Below, piece by piece: positions 33,331-46,434 of a DNA stretch of 64,000 nucleotides. Where the stretch lies: assembly GCA_050084515.1 (NCBI GenBank), contig CM114271.1, positions 16,616,001 through 16,680,000 of the forward strand. The letters run 5' to 3'. This DNA comes from Blasia pusilla. Lineage: Eukaryota > Marchantiophyta > Marchantiopsida > Blasiales. The position numbers and the translations under genes are program-made. The notes under the pieces are model-generated. The model did no database searches. It saw nothing but the letters and a program-made list of their open reading frames with translations, and was not told the DNA's origin. Numbering within the stretch: position 1 is the stretch's first letter; every line of letters starts with the position of its first letter.

Positions 33331-34456
33331 TTCTCCTAAGGTTCTCAACAGGAACGAAAGGCCTCTCTCCTCACGGACCTTACATGGGCTTCATCTGGGT
33401 GAAGTCAGACTACGCATCAGGGGCTCATGGGTTTAGGCTACTTGACGAAATGGGCTTCCTCATTGTGACCTAATGTTCGCCTTACCAATTTGCGTGTGGA
33501 GTTGAGCAATCTCATTTTTCTACGAGATACATCCCTGAGTTATCACATAGATGCAGGTCAATCGCGCCGAGACTTGTATCTCTGCTGAAACCCAGCCGTG
33601 CATTAGCCTTCAAGCACACAGCCACACTAAAATTTTGTTTGTCTCAGGCCTGTAGGCCATTGGAGAAGGTTCATGGTTCAGACCGTAGAAGAAGGTTGGT
33701 TCATGGTCTCAGGATGGAGTAAGACCGTAGACCAGACTTTGAATGCACACCGTGCACTGAGTAACGGCCTCAATTCCATCTTCTCTACTAGCCAATTTTT
33801 AGTCACTCTCGAAGTTCCCATCTAGTAGTAATTTTTTTCTGGGATGGGTTTCAGGTGGCACGACTTCGTGCCACCTGAAACCCATCCCAGAAATGGGATG
33901 ATGTCCCATTTATGGTATCTCATATTGATTTCATACCGTCCACTTATTAGAGTATTGGAGTACTACAATCTCCCAACCAATCCATCATTTCATCAGACCA
34001 CCTTCACGCGAACTTAAGCATTGTTTCTTGTCTCGTAAGTGAATGGAAACCATCCAAAAACTGCGCCATATTTTTCACCCAGTTGGGTGATATGTGAACT
34101 GTCCCATTGTAAAACTCAACTCGAAAGTATCATTAATGCGAGAAATTTTCCCATTCGATTCCAGTCTGGTCGCTCATCAAGACCAGACTGCAAGATGATC
34201 ACCATCTAAGAGTTTCAGAACTCGAGATCTTATGTTGCTCGGTAATGACAATCACGAAGGAGCGAGCGTTGCATAAGGTAGCACCAGAGAAAGTAAGTCT
34301 CTTCATATACGGCTTAAGACTGATCGGATGATCAGCTCCTTCATTCCTCTCCAGTGATACAGCAAAAAAGATTCTGATGTTGATAACTAGACCCGGATAG
34401 CATCGTCTACAAAACCTGTGTGGTAGGCGACCAGGGACAGTAAACGTAAAACAAAA
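33331..34456. other. Intergenic stretch downstream of eL18
   Basis: Apart from the inverted repeat at 33836-33893 and the probable eL18 3' UTR near 34300-34456, nothing is recognised. Confidence 0.45.
33836..33893. repeat. Perfect 28-bp inverted repeat with 2-bp spacer
   Basis: Arms 33836-33863 and 33866-33893 are exact reverse complements (TTTCTGGGATGGGTTTCAGG... and its complement) around CT. A second small dyad, AAATGGGA/TCCCATTT, follows at 33891-33911. No coding context. Confidence 0.92.
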
Positions 34457-35810
34457 TTACACCTTGAAACCTCTGCTGTTTCTGCGACCTCGGGCTTTCT
34501 CGAATTTGCGTCCTTTGTGGCGGACGTATGGCTTGGTGTGGCTGTGTGGCACTCCGGGTGCCCTTCCAAAATGCTTCACGGCCTCCCTCGAGTTCTTAGG
34601 TCCTCGCAACAACACCTGGGGAACGGAAATCATAAGAGTCAAAGACTGGCTCCTGAAGTTAATGAGCTGGGACGCAACGGTGAATCCATACAATTCCCAC
34701 GTCCCCACGCACGAAGGAAGCACCAAACGGAATGTTGGCAAATACTCACAGTGTTAGCTCCAGTGGGGGCGCGAAGGGCAAGTTCATCGAAGGTCAGGAC
34801 TTCTCCACCATTCTTCAGAATGCGAGCACGGGCAGTTTCCGTGAAACGCAAAGCCACAACCTTGAGAGCTGGCAATTCGTAGAGTCTGACGTCGTCGGTG
34901 ACAGTGCCAACGATGACGGCAAGCTTGTCTTCCTGCGATGAAACTAATCGCTTTCAGGAACACTACACATGGGCACAACACCTCGGACGAAAATGTCTTC
35001 TTCTAAAATAGCTGCTGCCCCAATTTTCTGGCTCCACGGCCCGCATTTAACTCGTGAGGAAAACTTACAGGGACATTCATACGACAAAAACTGAGAGACA
35101 CATATCGATGATCACCTTGCCCTTCATGTATCGAACCAGACGGGACAACGACAGCGGAGGCCTGTTAATCTTGCTCATAAACAGCCTCTTGAGAATAACG
35201 GCATTGAAGGGAGCATCGGTTCGTCTGACCAGGAACCGGTAAAGCTGCGACGCCATGGGAAATCGGGTTAAGATTCAATTAAGGACATCGGTACGCCTGA
35301 CAATGCTCCAATTCCTCGGATACCAAATGCCTAAAGCCCGCAAATTATTTTTGAAAGGGAATGATCCACCGAGTACAGCGAACTCGCTTTTCCTACCCAA
35401 GAGGCATACCTTCACCAGAAGCTTCAAGTAGACGTTATCACTCTTAGGCGCTGTACGTTTGGTCTTCTTGTTACGCCCTCCGGCTTTCAAATCGATACCC
35501 TGAAGACCGAGACAAATCAGAACGACACGGACGACCACGCCTCTCCCGCAAGAAAAGCAAAACCCTGAAACAGTTGAAGACCTCTACCCAACCCGACGAC
35601 CGGGCGCTCATCGGAAAACCCTCTCTTCCGACCAATTCCATCCCATCTCCTTTGCCATCACTCACCATCGCCTACCGCCACGGGACAAGAATTGACACAC
35701 AAATCAAACCACGACGAGGAGTCCACAAAAATCCACGAGAAACGGCAGGTCACATTCCACGGATGCAAGCGAGGGAAGGCAAGAACGATGAACATCGGAG
35801 CACTCACCAT
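34457..35810 (-). CDS. RPL18: Cytosolic 60S ribosomal protein eL18
   Basis: Five exons read right to left: 35810-35808 (ATG only), 35499-35410, 35244-35116, 34932-34750, 34615-34457. All introns are phase 0 with GT-AG borders. The product is 187 residues, the length of Arabidopsis eL18. It begins MGIDLKAGG and ends [11 protein letters not shown]. Conserved blocks include [63 protein letters not shown] and [13 protein letters not shown]. It is a structural protein of the large subunit. The first intron begins immediately after the start codon (ATG then GTGAGT), a layout known in ribosomal protein genes. All key residues are intact, so the gene looks functional. Confidence 0.97.
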
Positions 35811-36010
35811 GGCGGCCGCAGCGTGGAGGAGAGCACAGAGGAACCTGCGAGATGTACAAAGAAAAGAGAGAAAACAGTGTGAGGGCCTGAGTGAAAAAGG
35901 AAGCGAGAGGTTGGCGTGCCCTAACCCTAATTCGACCTCCTACTCCCGGGCTGCCCTTGCCGTGACTTCCAATACTGTCAACTAACCACAGGTTAAGCCC
36001 ATTTTACTTT
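35811..36010 (-). promoter_or_regulatory. eL18 promoter with telo-box and site II element
   Basis: In gene orientation, TGGGCT (36001-35996) is a site II (TGGGCY) element. The plus strand AACCCTAA at 35923-35930 is a telo-box core. The two together are typical of plant ribosomal protein promoters. The leader before the ATG holds a pyrimidine tract (CTCTCTTTTC). Confidence 0.65.
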
Positions 36011-36807
36011 AGGGGTGTGCAAGTTTCGCTCTTTCATAAAAGAACGCTCCAACCGCTCGGCCTAATTAGGGACGCCGGCGGCTATGGGTTAGTTTAGAAC
36101 GAATCTGTTTTTTAATTTGTCGTTCATATTACCAAAATAATTTTTGGTAATATTTTCCTTTTATTTTCGATTATAGGAACCAATACATGATTCCTATAAT
36201 CTTGGGAATCCCGAAGGTATGACGAGAGGAAAAATAATAACACGTACTAGTTTGTAGGTGTGTCATGCATATATGTATAATTTTGAATTACTCTAATCTA
36301 AATGTATAATTGAAATTGAGTTATTCTTTGGGATTGCTAGTTTCTAAATGTGTTATGCAAGAACATGTGCCAAAAGGAAAAGTAATCTCAAAATGAAAAG
36401 GTATTTTCCACTAATACTCTCAGTGTGTTATTAAATAATTAATGTTTTTATGTTAAAAAAATGGTTTCGAGAATTTTGGAAAACGATAATTAGACTTTGA
36501 AATTTAAGGTAAGAAGTGAAACTTTCCATACGACCTAAAATACATTTGCCATGATTCGTACAGAATCTTAAGACATTCTCACTAATTATTATAGATAGAT
36601 TGTGGGCATCATACTTATCAAATATAATGAAATTTTATCCTAAATATTTTTTAGAGAATATAAATATTTTAAAGACTAGTTTGAAAGGGGAGAATTCATA
36701 CCAAGCCATTATGCTATCACGATCATAGGCCCACACTACATTGGAATAATTGCGCAGTGGTTGATCATGAAAAAAGTAGACAATTTCATGAGATTTTTTT
36801 TTACTAA
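36011..36807. other. AT-rich intergenic stretch
   Basis: No gene or repeat recognised. Confidence 0.5.
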
Positions 36808-37022
36808 TCTATATTATTATAGGAGAGTGCCTTTTTTATTTGCAAACATCTCTATGTTTGACACGTGGCAATTGGGCAGCAAGAAAATGTTTTCCATGCT
36901 ACAGTAAACAAACAAAAAAATGAATGTATGTGCATCATCATTAATTTCTTTCCTTAACGGGCTATACACTAGCTCTTCAAACACTTTTTTATTTCCCGTG
37001 CGTGACACGAACACCTTACTAG
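36808..37022 (+). mobile_element. Non-autonomous Helitron, 215 bp
   Basis: It starts TCTATATTATTATAGGAGAG after an A and ends ACCTTACTAG before a T, the A|T insertion pattern with TC...CTAG ends of plant Helitrons. A short CGTG/CACG hairpin (CCCGTGCGTGACACG) lies about 12 bp before the end. Its inside matches 32660-32817 and 55091-55297. It has no coding capacity. Confidence 0.78.
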
Positions 37023-37530
37023 TTTATCAAATATATCCATACATTTAATAACTAGACACATATAAGTTGTAGAATTTTCAATATAATTTGCATTACATCA
37101 CAAGAATGAAAAAGTCATCACAAATCAAAGAATGTGTAAGAGTAGTTGGATCCAAGATGCAACAAAACCAAATGAATAAAGCGCATGGCTCTCCATCGAC
37201 ACATATATTATTGCAAATAGGACTTTTAACAAGGTCGCCCAAGGTGAAAATCCACGTAGAAATTACTTTGGTCGTTCTTCAAAGTAAAAAATAATCATCG
37301 ACAAGAAAGGGATAACACTATCCTATATTATATTAAAAATTCACACATAAAGATAGAAAGTTAAATGAGAAAATCCTTTGATTTTCCAAATGTCAATAAC
37401 AAATCAAAATGCAACAAGGTAAACTATGATAACAACATTTCCAACCTAAATTCAATTGATAACAAGTAAGATCTTTATTGCCATCCAATAATATTACCAC
37501 AAATTGATAAAAATATAGTCGTGACTTTAA

Positions 37531-37706
37531 TCTATATAATAATTGGAGGATGCAGTTTTAGGAAGTTGCTCCTCTATTTGACATGTGTCACTTAACTTCT
37601 TTTAAATTTACCTTTGTCACCTTAACGGGGTCTGAAAATTGGTAAAGAAAGTTAAGCTATTAATTAGGGGATGTGCATCTCATAGTCCTTTGCAGGTCCT
37701 AACTAG
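37531..37706 (+). mobile_element. Non-autonomous Helitron-like element, 176 bp
   Basis: TCTATATAATAATTGGAGGATGC after an A, and CTAG before a T. It shares the TTGACATGTG block with its relatives but is otherwise diverged. The hairpin near its 3' end is weak. Confidence 0.55.
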
Positions 37707-37760
37707 TAGGGCAAATATTGATATCGAAATGAAGGGACTTGTTGAGGCTATAATTATTCG

Positions 37761-37818
37761 ATAATCCTTACTTATTTAATAAGATGCGTCTATATATTAT
37801 TAAACAAGTAAGGATTAT
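37761..37818. repeat. 21-bp inverted repeat (one mismatch)
   Basis: ATAATCCTTACTTATTTAATA and its near-perfect reverse complement, ending AAGGATTAT, around a loop of about 16 bp. Possibly a MITE core; no target duplication is obvious. Confidence 0.75.
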
Positions 37819-37938
37819 GGACAAAAAATCTTTAAAAAATAAGGATCATCGAATATATATATATTTCCTATATAATTTTAAAATATCTTAAAATATTTTA
37901 GTGAAATTATCTAGAAAAAAAAAGTGAAATAATGAAAT

Positions 37939-40900
37939 CTAAAAAAATTGACAAGAAAATCTAGAAAAAAAAATAGATTTTAGAATTTGAAAAAAAAAGG
38001 TGGCACCTAGACAAATTATGCATATAACATTTCTAAGTGCTAACGTAAGTGCTTCCTTGCATTTTTTTAAAGTCCTATAACACTTCTTGAGAGTGTGAAA
38101 AATTAGCCTTCGAAATTGAAACCCCTTCATATGGTACCCCTTCCACTTGATCAAGGACTCATACTTGTTGGCCCCACATCTTGAATATGTGTTGAAAATG
38201 AAGATTCAAATTATGCTACGCATAGGATGGTCTCAACCTCAATTTTATCTGGATGATCACCAATCAGGATCTCAAAACTTGCTTCCATTCAAAATGCATA
38301 TCATCTTTGAAGAATATCCTCAATGATGACATGTGGAAGGTCATATGGATCCTCAACTCCTCTCGTAACTTTTAATGTGTAAACATCCTAAATTAAGTGG
38401 GGCACACATGACCTTGATCGCATCATGTCTCGCCTTCTTGGCAAACATATTGAAGATAGTTCCTTCAGAAGAGCGAGATTCTTCTCACTAAACCGCATTT
38501 GTTCTCCGACTTTGAATCTCACTTGGCACCGACTTTTGTTGGTATAGTTCATAATCTCTGAATGATTCTTCACAAGATTCTTCCTTCCTTACATTTTATG
38601 TTCCAAAATTTCCAATAACAAACCATCGGCCATAGCTTTTTGTGCATGAACTAGCGTAGAACCCTCCGAAAGGTCTAAATTAAGAGACCCTTGTAGCTCA
38701 TGTCCGTATGCCAAAAGAAAGGAGATTCAAGGATTACAGTGTCATATTGAATTATACCTATACTCACCCACACTTAGCCACTTTTACTAATGTCATTAGT
38801 TAACACTTACATAGTTCCTCAAATATTGATTGAAGATCAAGTTTAATTGCTTTGTCTCATTTTTCTTTTCAGGATGGAAAGCTTTACTAACGCTTAACTT
38901 AGTCCTCAATCTTCTAAATACACAATCACATGTTTGAAAATGCAATGGTGAACTTTAGGTCTCAATCTAAAATAACTTTCCTTGGTAATCCATGAGATTG
39001 CCATCAACTATCTAATAAAAATTGAGAGATTGCCTATATCATTGCAAAATCCAAAGTTGGAATTAACCGCATTAACTTGCTAAAAAGATCAACAATTATG
39101 CATTACGGATGACATTATCTTTCCAAGGCTTGTGGAACACTAAAGTCCACATTCATAAGTATCAATGTAGTATACCAACAAATTTTGTTTGGAGTAACTT
39201 CATCCTATCTCTTAAAAGACTTGAGTGATATGTTATTAGTGTACATGAGTCTGATAAAGCCCAAAGTAGTGGCTCCACTTCCTTAAAAAACAAACCACTA
39301 TATACAATTCCTTCACATGAATCAACCATATGTGCTTAGCAACATTAAGCACTTTGGGCTTTATCAGTGGTAATCATAGAAGTTAGAGTGTGCTAACTTT
39401 GAAATAATTTCAACATGAAATCTAATAGTGCTAACTTTCAAATTGATTTAATATCAAGAATAATTTCTTGATATTGATATTTTATATCAATCATTTTTCT
39501 AAAAATGAGAGTATAAATATATGAAATGCATATTATATTTTGATTGATCTCAAAACAACTTAGCTTCAATTTTGTGATAAAGTCTCCCTTCTTGTACTAA
39601 AAAATTTGCAATTGTGTTATCACTAGTATTTGTATATACCTTGAATGGTTTGTCAAACTTCGATTGCTTTACCACAAGCTCTTGTGATTAGATCTCTTTC
39701 ACTTTGTTAAATTTTTCGTCCACTTCTTAGGATTATATAGTGTCTACAAACGTTTTAGTCAAGTCTGTAAGAAATCTCACTTTTCCCAAAAAGTTCCTCA
39801 TATATGTCCAATAGGATTGGACAAATCCAATAAACCCTCTCATTCCATTCTCCATTGAGGGAGATTTCTACTCATATGATCCAACATCCCTCTCATATCT
39901 TGACTAATTCCATTCACACTAATCATATAATCCAAGAACTTAATCTTGCTTGAATCGAATGCACTCTTTGTAATGTAGCCGTATAACATATTCTCCCTAA
40001 GTGTTGACAATATTCCCCAAATATCGAGTATGCTCCTTCAATGACTTTGAATAGGTAAATATATTATTAATGTAAATAATAAAAAACCCATCTATCTTCC
40101 TATAAATGATGGAGTTCATCACTATGATGAATATCAAATATGATATGTGCTTTTCTTGAATTTTTTGTGAAGGTAGGATTTTGGAATTAGAATAAGATAA
40201 TTGTCTTCACGAAGGAAGAGCGAAGAGGAAGTTTTCTTGAGAAGTGTATATTAATAACGAGGAAGTGGATTTGAAGATAAGACAAATGTAAGGTGAGTTG
40301 AATTTCAATGAGAAGCCGAAGAGCTTGACATGACCAAGGAATTGTCTTCTAGGAAGGCGACAAATTATTTGTTTGAACTTCAGAAGTAAGAAGAAGAAGA
40401 TTTAAGAAGACTTCATTGGTGAAGACTAAAGAAAAGCACCACAAAGACGAAGACAATTTATCTTCATAGCAAAGATTTATTAAAAGATCTTCAAAGAAGA
40501 CCAAGTAAGAGGAAGAGATACTCTTCATGAAGAATGAGACTTATTTTTAATGAAGACTATAGGAAATCCGAAGATCGTAAAATTAGAGTTAGTTGGAATA
40601 GGAAAAACACAATGGTTGGACAAGAAGATAAAAAGGGGTACAACGCTTAGAACGAACACAACGATTAGACCAATAGCTTCAGAGGGATCTTAAAAAAACC
40701 AAGATAAACCATTGATTGGACAGTTAGCAAGATTTTAAGAGACATCATGGAAAGAAGAGCCCTCTTACATCTCAAGATAGGATCTTGTTGAAAATAGTAT
40801 TTAAGAAGACTCAAAGGAGAAAAAACCATCATTGACATGACCATCTAGCGATCTTGTTGCAATGATCCGAGCTCATGAAGGAGTAGCGTTCTAAGCTTGT

Positions 40901-43697
40901 ACTTTCTTTGAAGTCCCCTTGTGTCTTTGATGGAATAGAGTATAGCCCTCTTATCCATTCTGAAGTGTAGAGGTGTTGGTCTGCATTCTATTGGATCTAC
41001 TGAATATGAGAGAGGTAGGAGTTTGGAATTATGAGAACGAAGGAATGTTCAGTGTGTATGATGTATAAAATCTATTAGACAGTAAGTAACTTGCCAAGAT
41101 GGATTGAGTTCCAATAGAAGGAAAAGCCGTCGACACATTGTGATCTCATTAAGGTTCCTTCTTGTAGATCATATTTTCCACTTTGTGGAGATATTACTCT
41201 TCTTTCATTTGAGAAGACATTTCATTGAGAAAATTAATATGCTACTTTGTGGGTATTGAAGGAGATTGTAAAATAAGTTTTGAGGGGATGAGGATAATAA
41301 ATTCAATGATTTAACCAAATTTCTTCACAAATTTATATTTCTTGGGATAAGAATGATCCTCTTGGGAAACGTATAACATATTTAACGATCAAAATATTGA
41401 ATTCAGCAGTTATTGAGATACTACATCAAAGGTGCATGACTTAAATTGAAAGACATCACTACAAAAAGAACCAATTATTCTCCTCAACCGTAACCTCCAA
41501 AATCCAAAATTTGTAATTACGTAACTTCAAGTCAATCCTACTGAAGTACTTAGTAACTAGAAACCTACCAAATAGGTCATGCATCCTTGGAAGAGGGCAA
41601 TTATCCTTCATCATCACTTTATTGACTACAAATAGTCAACATATTGCCTCAATTTTCCATCCTCCTTCACAAAGAGAACCATTGTTCTAGAACATTACTT
41701 CTTGGTTTGGATGTACCTTCTTTCCAATATAAAGCCCTCTCCTAATTGCTTTCAATAAGTACACCTTGATTGAGTCGACATTAAGCTTTTGAAGGCAATG
41801 AAGAATATGGTTCAAAAACTTTAATATTATGATAAACTACCCTCCTTTGTGATAATTCATTCAAAAGTTCATTTGTCAAGTTGACTCAAGAATCCTCAAG
41901 TACTCTTTGAGCTGCTTTAGGGAGTATTACTTGAGCAAAGTCTTCATCCCCATGTACTTTGGTTGTAGTCTCAACTTGAAGAATTAAGCAAAGAAACCCA
42001 TCTCTAAAATTGGCTTGGGCTTGCCCTTATAATTGTATTCAAAATCAACTCCTCTTTCATCACAAACCAACCTCACTTGAAATTTCTTGCCTTTCACTAA
42101 GATGTTGGGCCTCAATCATTGCCCTAGATCCACCTCGATCACATGCGTCCAAGAATATGTTCCCCAAAACACCTTCTATTACATCCATGGTGCAAACAAT
42201 ATAACTACTTCAACTTACATGCCATCCAATCATATTCTAATCCCAAGGCCAACTCCTATTTTTGGTAGGATTTTTCTTTAAAAAAAACCCCATATGAATA
42301 GATTTCTTCACCAACCATTGACTCAAAAGGGAGTGCCAAGTACTTCTATCAATGACAAATGTAATATTACAATTAGAGACCTTTGCCGTTAAGTACACCA
42401 AACTTGGACTCCTTATGGTGATTTGAAGAAATTCCTTTAGATCGTCTAGGGACAAATGTTTGGTAGCAAACATAATCCTACACTAATTACTAACCCTTGG
42501 CTTTGAACACCTCTTAGATATATGCCTAGGCTTGCCATGAGAGTAAAAAATTACTCAAGTACCCAACCCATAGGCTTTGGGTGTGGAGCCCTTTTAGCTT
42601 CAAGTTGGGATCCATTCACTTTGCAACTAGGGCAAGGGACTCTCATATCTTGCTCATCCCCATTCTAGGCCATCTTGAATATCTCCCTGTTCTCTATAAA
42701 CTTTGAAGAACTTTTCAACTCATAGGATCTTTGGACTTGGACCTCGTTGTCATCACTCTAGCTACTCCACCAATTTCAAGAGTCGGAGGCAAGTCTTTGG
42801 TAGCTCAACCATCCGAAAGAGGACTTTTAAACACTTGACTTGAGCCCATTTTAGAAGATGATATTTTTTAGCAAACTCATCTATCTTAGGCAATGAGTTC
42901 AAATTTGCGCTCAACTCATGGACATTAATACTTAGGTATCCTACTTTTCTCAAATGTACAAACTTCACAAATCCCATCCCAAAACTCTTAGTACTCTAAA
43001 ATGAGTAAATCTCCAATCAAGACTTTGAACTTCTCCCAACTCAACAAAGACGTGATATTTGAAACATGATTCTCACAATGACTTTGTTCTCCTTCTTCAC
43101 TGTTGCACTTCAAAGTAAGGCTTGAGTTTGACGAGGAACTCCTTGACCTTATATAAATGCCACATTCTTATGGATAGAGTGGTCAATTTTGTCTTACAAA
43201 GTTCCTTGCAAGGAGTGAAGGCTCAGTCCATCTTCAACTTAACAATCCATTTACTTTATTGGGTCATTTATTTAGACATGATTTTCATAAGGTCCATCAT
43301 TTGAATATAACACACCGGATCATTTGGAGTTGGAATTGATGATCCTAATAAAGAATTGGGGTTTGAGATATTCCTATGCCATAAACTTATCGAATTGTTG
43401 GGGAGTTTAGTCTCCTTCTTTGACTTCTCGTTAGGTACCAATTCTTCTCTTTGTTTTCAACACTTGAATCAATGCTTCAGTGGCGATTTGCCATTGTTGC
43501 CATCTTCAATCCCTAGTCCGCTCAAATCCTTTCCTCATCTCTTGCATCCTTTTCCAAGAATTTAGATATCAACAACTACCTTATGTCCTCTTAAGCATCC
43601 CATCCTCGAATGCTACCTTGAGCTCACCTCAAGTGTCTAATTACCACATGCTACCTTGGAATCATGCTCACCAAAGATTGGTTCTGATATGGTATGT
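37939..43697 (-). mobile_element. Heavily decayed chromodomain gypsy retrotransposon (chromovirus)
   Basis: Reading leftward, remnants appear in gypsy order. They are: a primer-binding-like site near 43694-43680 (ATATCAGAACC); a zinc-knuckle remnant GKPRHISKRCSKP near 42540; protease-like FVIDRSTWHSLLSQWLVKK near 42350 (DSG changed to DRS); RT with VLFVKEDGKLRQYVDY near 41650 and YINNIFTYSKSLKEHTRYL near 40050; RNase H with KPFKVYTNTS near 39640; an integrase tail QVRFKVGEQMRFS near 38520; and a chromodomain scrap MIKWKGYHMKGF near 38150. Stops are everywhere. It is unrelated in detail to the methyltransferase-bearing family. Confidence 0.72.
40165..41130. other. Purine-rich insertion-like segment within the chromovirus relic
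   Basis: It separates the two parts of the decayed RT. The plus strand is rich in GAAGA and AAGAAG words. Near both ends a similar phrase occurs (GGTAGGATTTTGGAATTA at about 40176, GGTAGGAGTTTGGAATTA at about 41010), about 835 bp apart, which could be related LTR starts. Its identity is not certain. Confidence 0.35.
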
Positions 43698-46434
43698 TGT
43701 GCACCTACTTTCTTGAATTTCAAATCTTGTGTATGTCGTAAAAACTTGTACTCAACTAGCTATGCATGCTCTTGTTATTGATCTACATTCATATTATCCA
43801 TGTTTTGGGTCAATGAGTTGTATGTCTCCTGATTTTAGGCTTTGGGTCACCCCTCAAGCTCACACATCCTAGACATGGTTAGAACCCAACCTAACCCCTC
43901 ACTCTCTAACATAGGAAAGTCATTCAAGACTTGGGGCATGTTTCCTTAAGATTATAAGGACGTAGAAAGGCCCTAGCATGCTTGGTTATCCTAACTACTC
44001 ATTGGATTTCAAGCGAGTCTCTAATCAAAACTCAACATATGTGGCTTGGTTCAAAGTTTAAGGTTACAGTCCACACTCATCTAACTAGACTTAGCTTCAT
44101 ATAAAAAACCCAAAACCAACCTCATACTCTATTTTGTGCCTTTGGGTCAACCCTCGTGGTTCAAGCTCTAAAATCTCTTGGAGACCCTTCTCCTTATGTG
44201 TAGTTATAGAGATCTCTAGACCATATTTCCCCAAATATCCCTCCCGAGATGATAGATGTGACCCTCAACCTAAACTATCATTTTAACAGGACCTCACACC
44301 TATTTTGGGAGCGTATATACTCGTGATTTTTTGGGGATTTTTGCTCAATTGGAATTGGCTCATATCAACAACGAATTCAACTCAAATGCATCTTGGGTCT
44401 AGTCGCCATGACCTCAAACATGAATAAATACCAAACACTTAGAGAAAAATCCAATACTACTATATTTGATACAAATTTGCATGCATGGAGAGTCGCAATA
44501 TACTTGTATTTTACATGTAGATAGCTTATAAGTTGCAAGTATAGAATTTTCAATTTACTAAACGAATTGAGTTTTTGACTCATAGAAAGTGAGTCAATTG
44601 TAAGTCGTATAGTCACATTTTCTTGCTCTTGTAGAGCAATTGTAAATTATTTGTAAAACTTACTAGTTTTTCGTAAAATGGTAAGTGGGGCAATTATTAT
44701 ACTCACAAAATTATAAGAGTGGAAAGAGGAAAAGTATTTATGAAGCATTCACAACCTTATGTTTTTGGAGAGAATGAATTGAAAATAGACATTTGGTCCA
44801 ATGATTCAATAATTTGAACAAATAGATGGGACATTTAATTTGTGCCCCAAAATGGTGTATATAACTTTACAAATCCTTCATTTACAAAATGGTGAGTTTG
44901 TACAACTTCCAACTTATCCTAGGTTGTTAGTGTGCACCAAGTTTGCCACATGATCATCTAGACATACTTGCACACATGATTGAATGCGACCCACTCTTAT
45001 GTGGGGTTGGGTAGACAATTAGAGGGACATGTCTACAATTAGGGTAGACATGACCCTCTAATTGTGCATGTGTTGCATGGATTTTGTTATCAACACTTAG
45101 ATCCACCTTGGCCTTGACTTCCTCATCCTCCTCACGCTCGATTGTTGCTTCACTATTCACTTCCAATTGCTAAGTTGTTCTCCCAAAGCTATTGCCCACC
45201 CCCTTCACCTCAAGAAGAGGATCCACCAGTAGCATGAGGTGTGGTTTTTAGTTGGACATCCTTGCACCCCTCTCCAAGGCCCCCTCGTCATTGAAGCATG
45301 GCATATGCTACTTCCACATAAGATGGAATCAATGTTAGTTCTTGAAAGTAAAATCACACGGAATACCAAAATCAAGGTGGAAGTGAGTTGGTAATTTACC
45401 AACTCGGTCCGAAACTATGACCCAAACAACAAAGGTTTGATCGCAAGTCCTACTACCATGATGAACATAATCCATGAGTCAGGATTTTGAGTAGAAGCCA
45501 TATAGTGCCATCACAAACAAACCCCAAACAAGTGCTACACATGTTCCTGTTTGAAAATGAACATCCAAAAAGGAGGAAAGCACACAAGGCTTAAGATACT
45601 ATTGAAGGCATTTTGGAGTCCAACATGTATGTTCCATTTTGTTTGAGAGATTTTGTCCCCTTTACTCTTGATAGTGATTTTTGCAACTGCGTGGCTTTGC
45701 TTGCACTATATCACATACTCCGCGTGGAGCATATGCTCATACGTTGTGACCTCAGCAAGCACAATGTCCAAGAGATTTGAGATAAATCTCGACTTCCTTA
45801 CCTTGCCATTGGGCAATCATCACCCCAAGGCCTACCATGACCTCCACTGAAAGGACATTGCCGAGTCTATTGGGCCTCTTCCTAATCCTACCGTTCGGGA
45901 CGAGCCTCCAATCTACCATTGGCACCCATATGCATATCCCCATATCCCACTTATCACACGTGAACCAAGAAAAAGAGGAATTACTATGAGGAGAGAAAAT
46001 GACAAATTCGCCGCATTTCAAGACAAAAATTGACCCAAGAGAGGGATGAAAGCCCATAAAACTACAATGTAAGAGGTAAAAAATCCAAGAGGCATAAAGA
46101 GGGGAGGGGGGAATCGTTGAATTGCTTGTACTTCGAGTCAAAAGGATCAGGCAATAGTGGATTCAAGCATCTTCTCAGTTTGTTGTGAAACAAATTTGGA
46201 CATTCCTAAATCTAACTTTGCGCCTGCACACCTGATGGGGTAAAGGGTTTCTTAGTGAAACCCATCGGATTAGGTGGCAAGATAGGATAACCCACTGCCT
46301 CTCATATGCCTTGTCTGTGTAAAGAGGGCCATTGAGTTTCAGTCCTCCTAGGTCGCCACCTAAGAGCTGCAAACCCGAGCTCAAAAAGTCAGAATCATAG
46401 ATTCTTTTCCACCTTGGCAAATCTTTACTGAACT
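43698..46434. other. Intergenic stretch with one hairpin
   Basis: No supported gene. A 22-bp inverted repeat (one mismatch) lies at 45015-45065 with a 7-nt loop (ACAATTAGAGGGACATGTCTAC). 46141-46434 is probably the 3' UTR of the JMJ22-type gene. Confidence 0.5.

Noticed and set aside
45752-46141. 129-residue minus-strand frame
   Set aside because: Low-complexity hydrophobic text with no recognisable motif or splice context.
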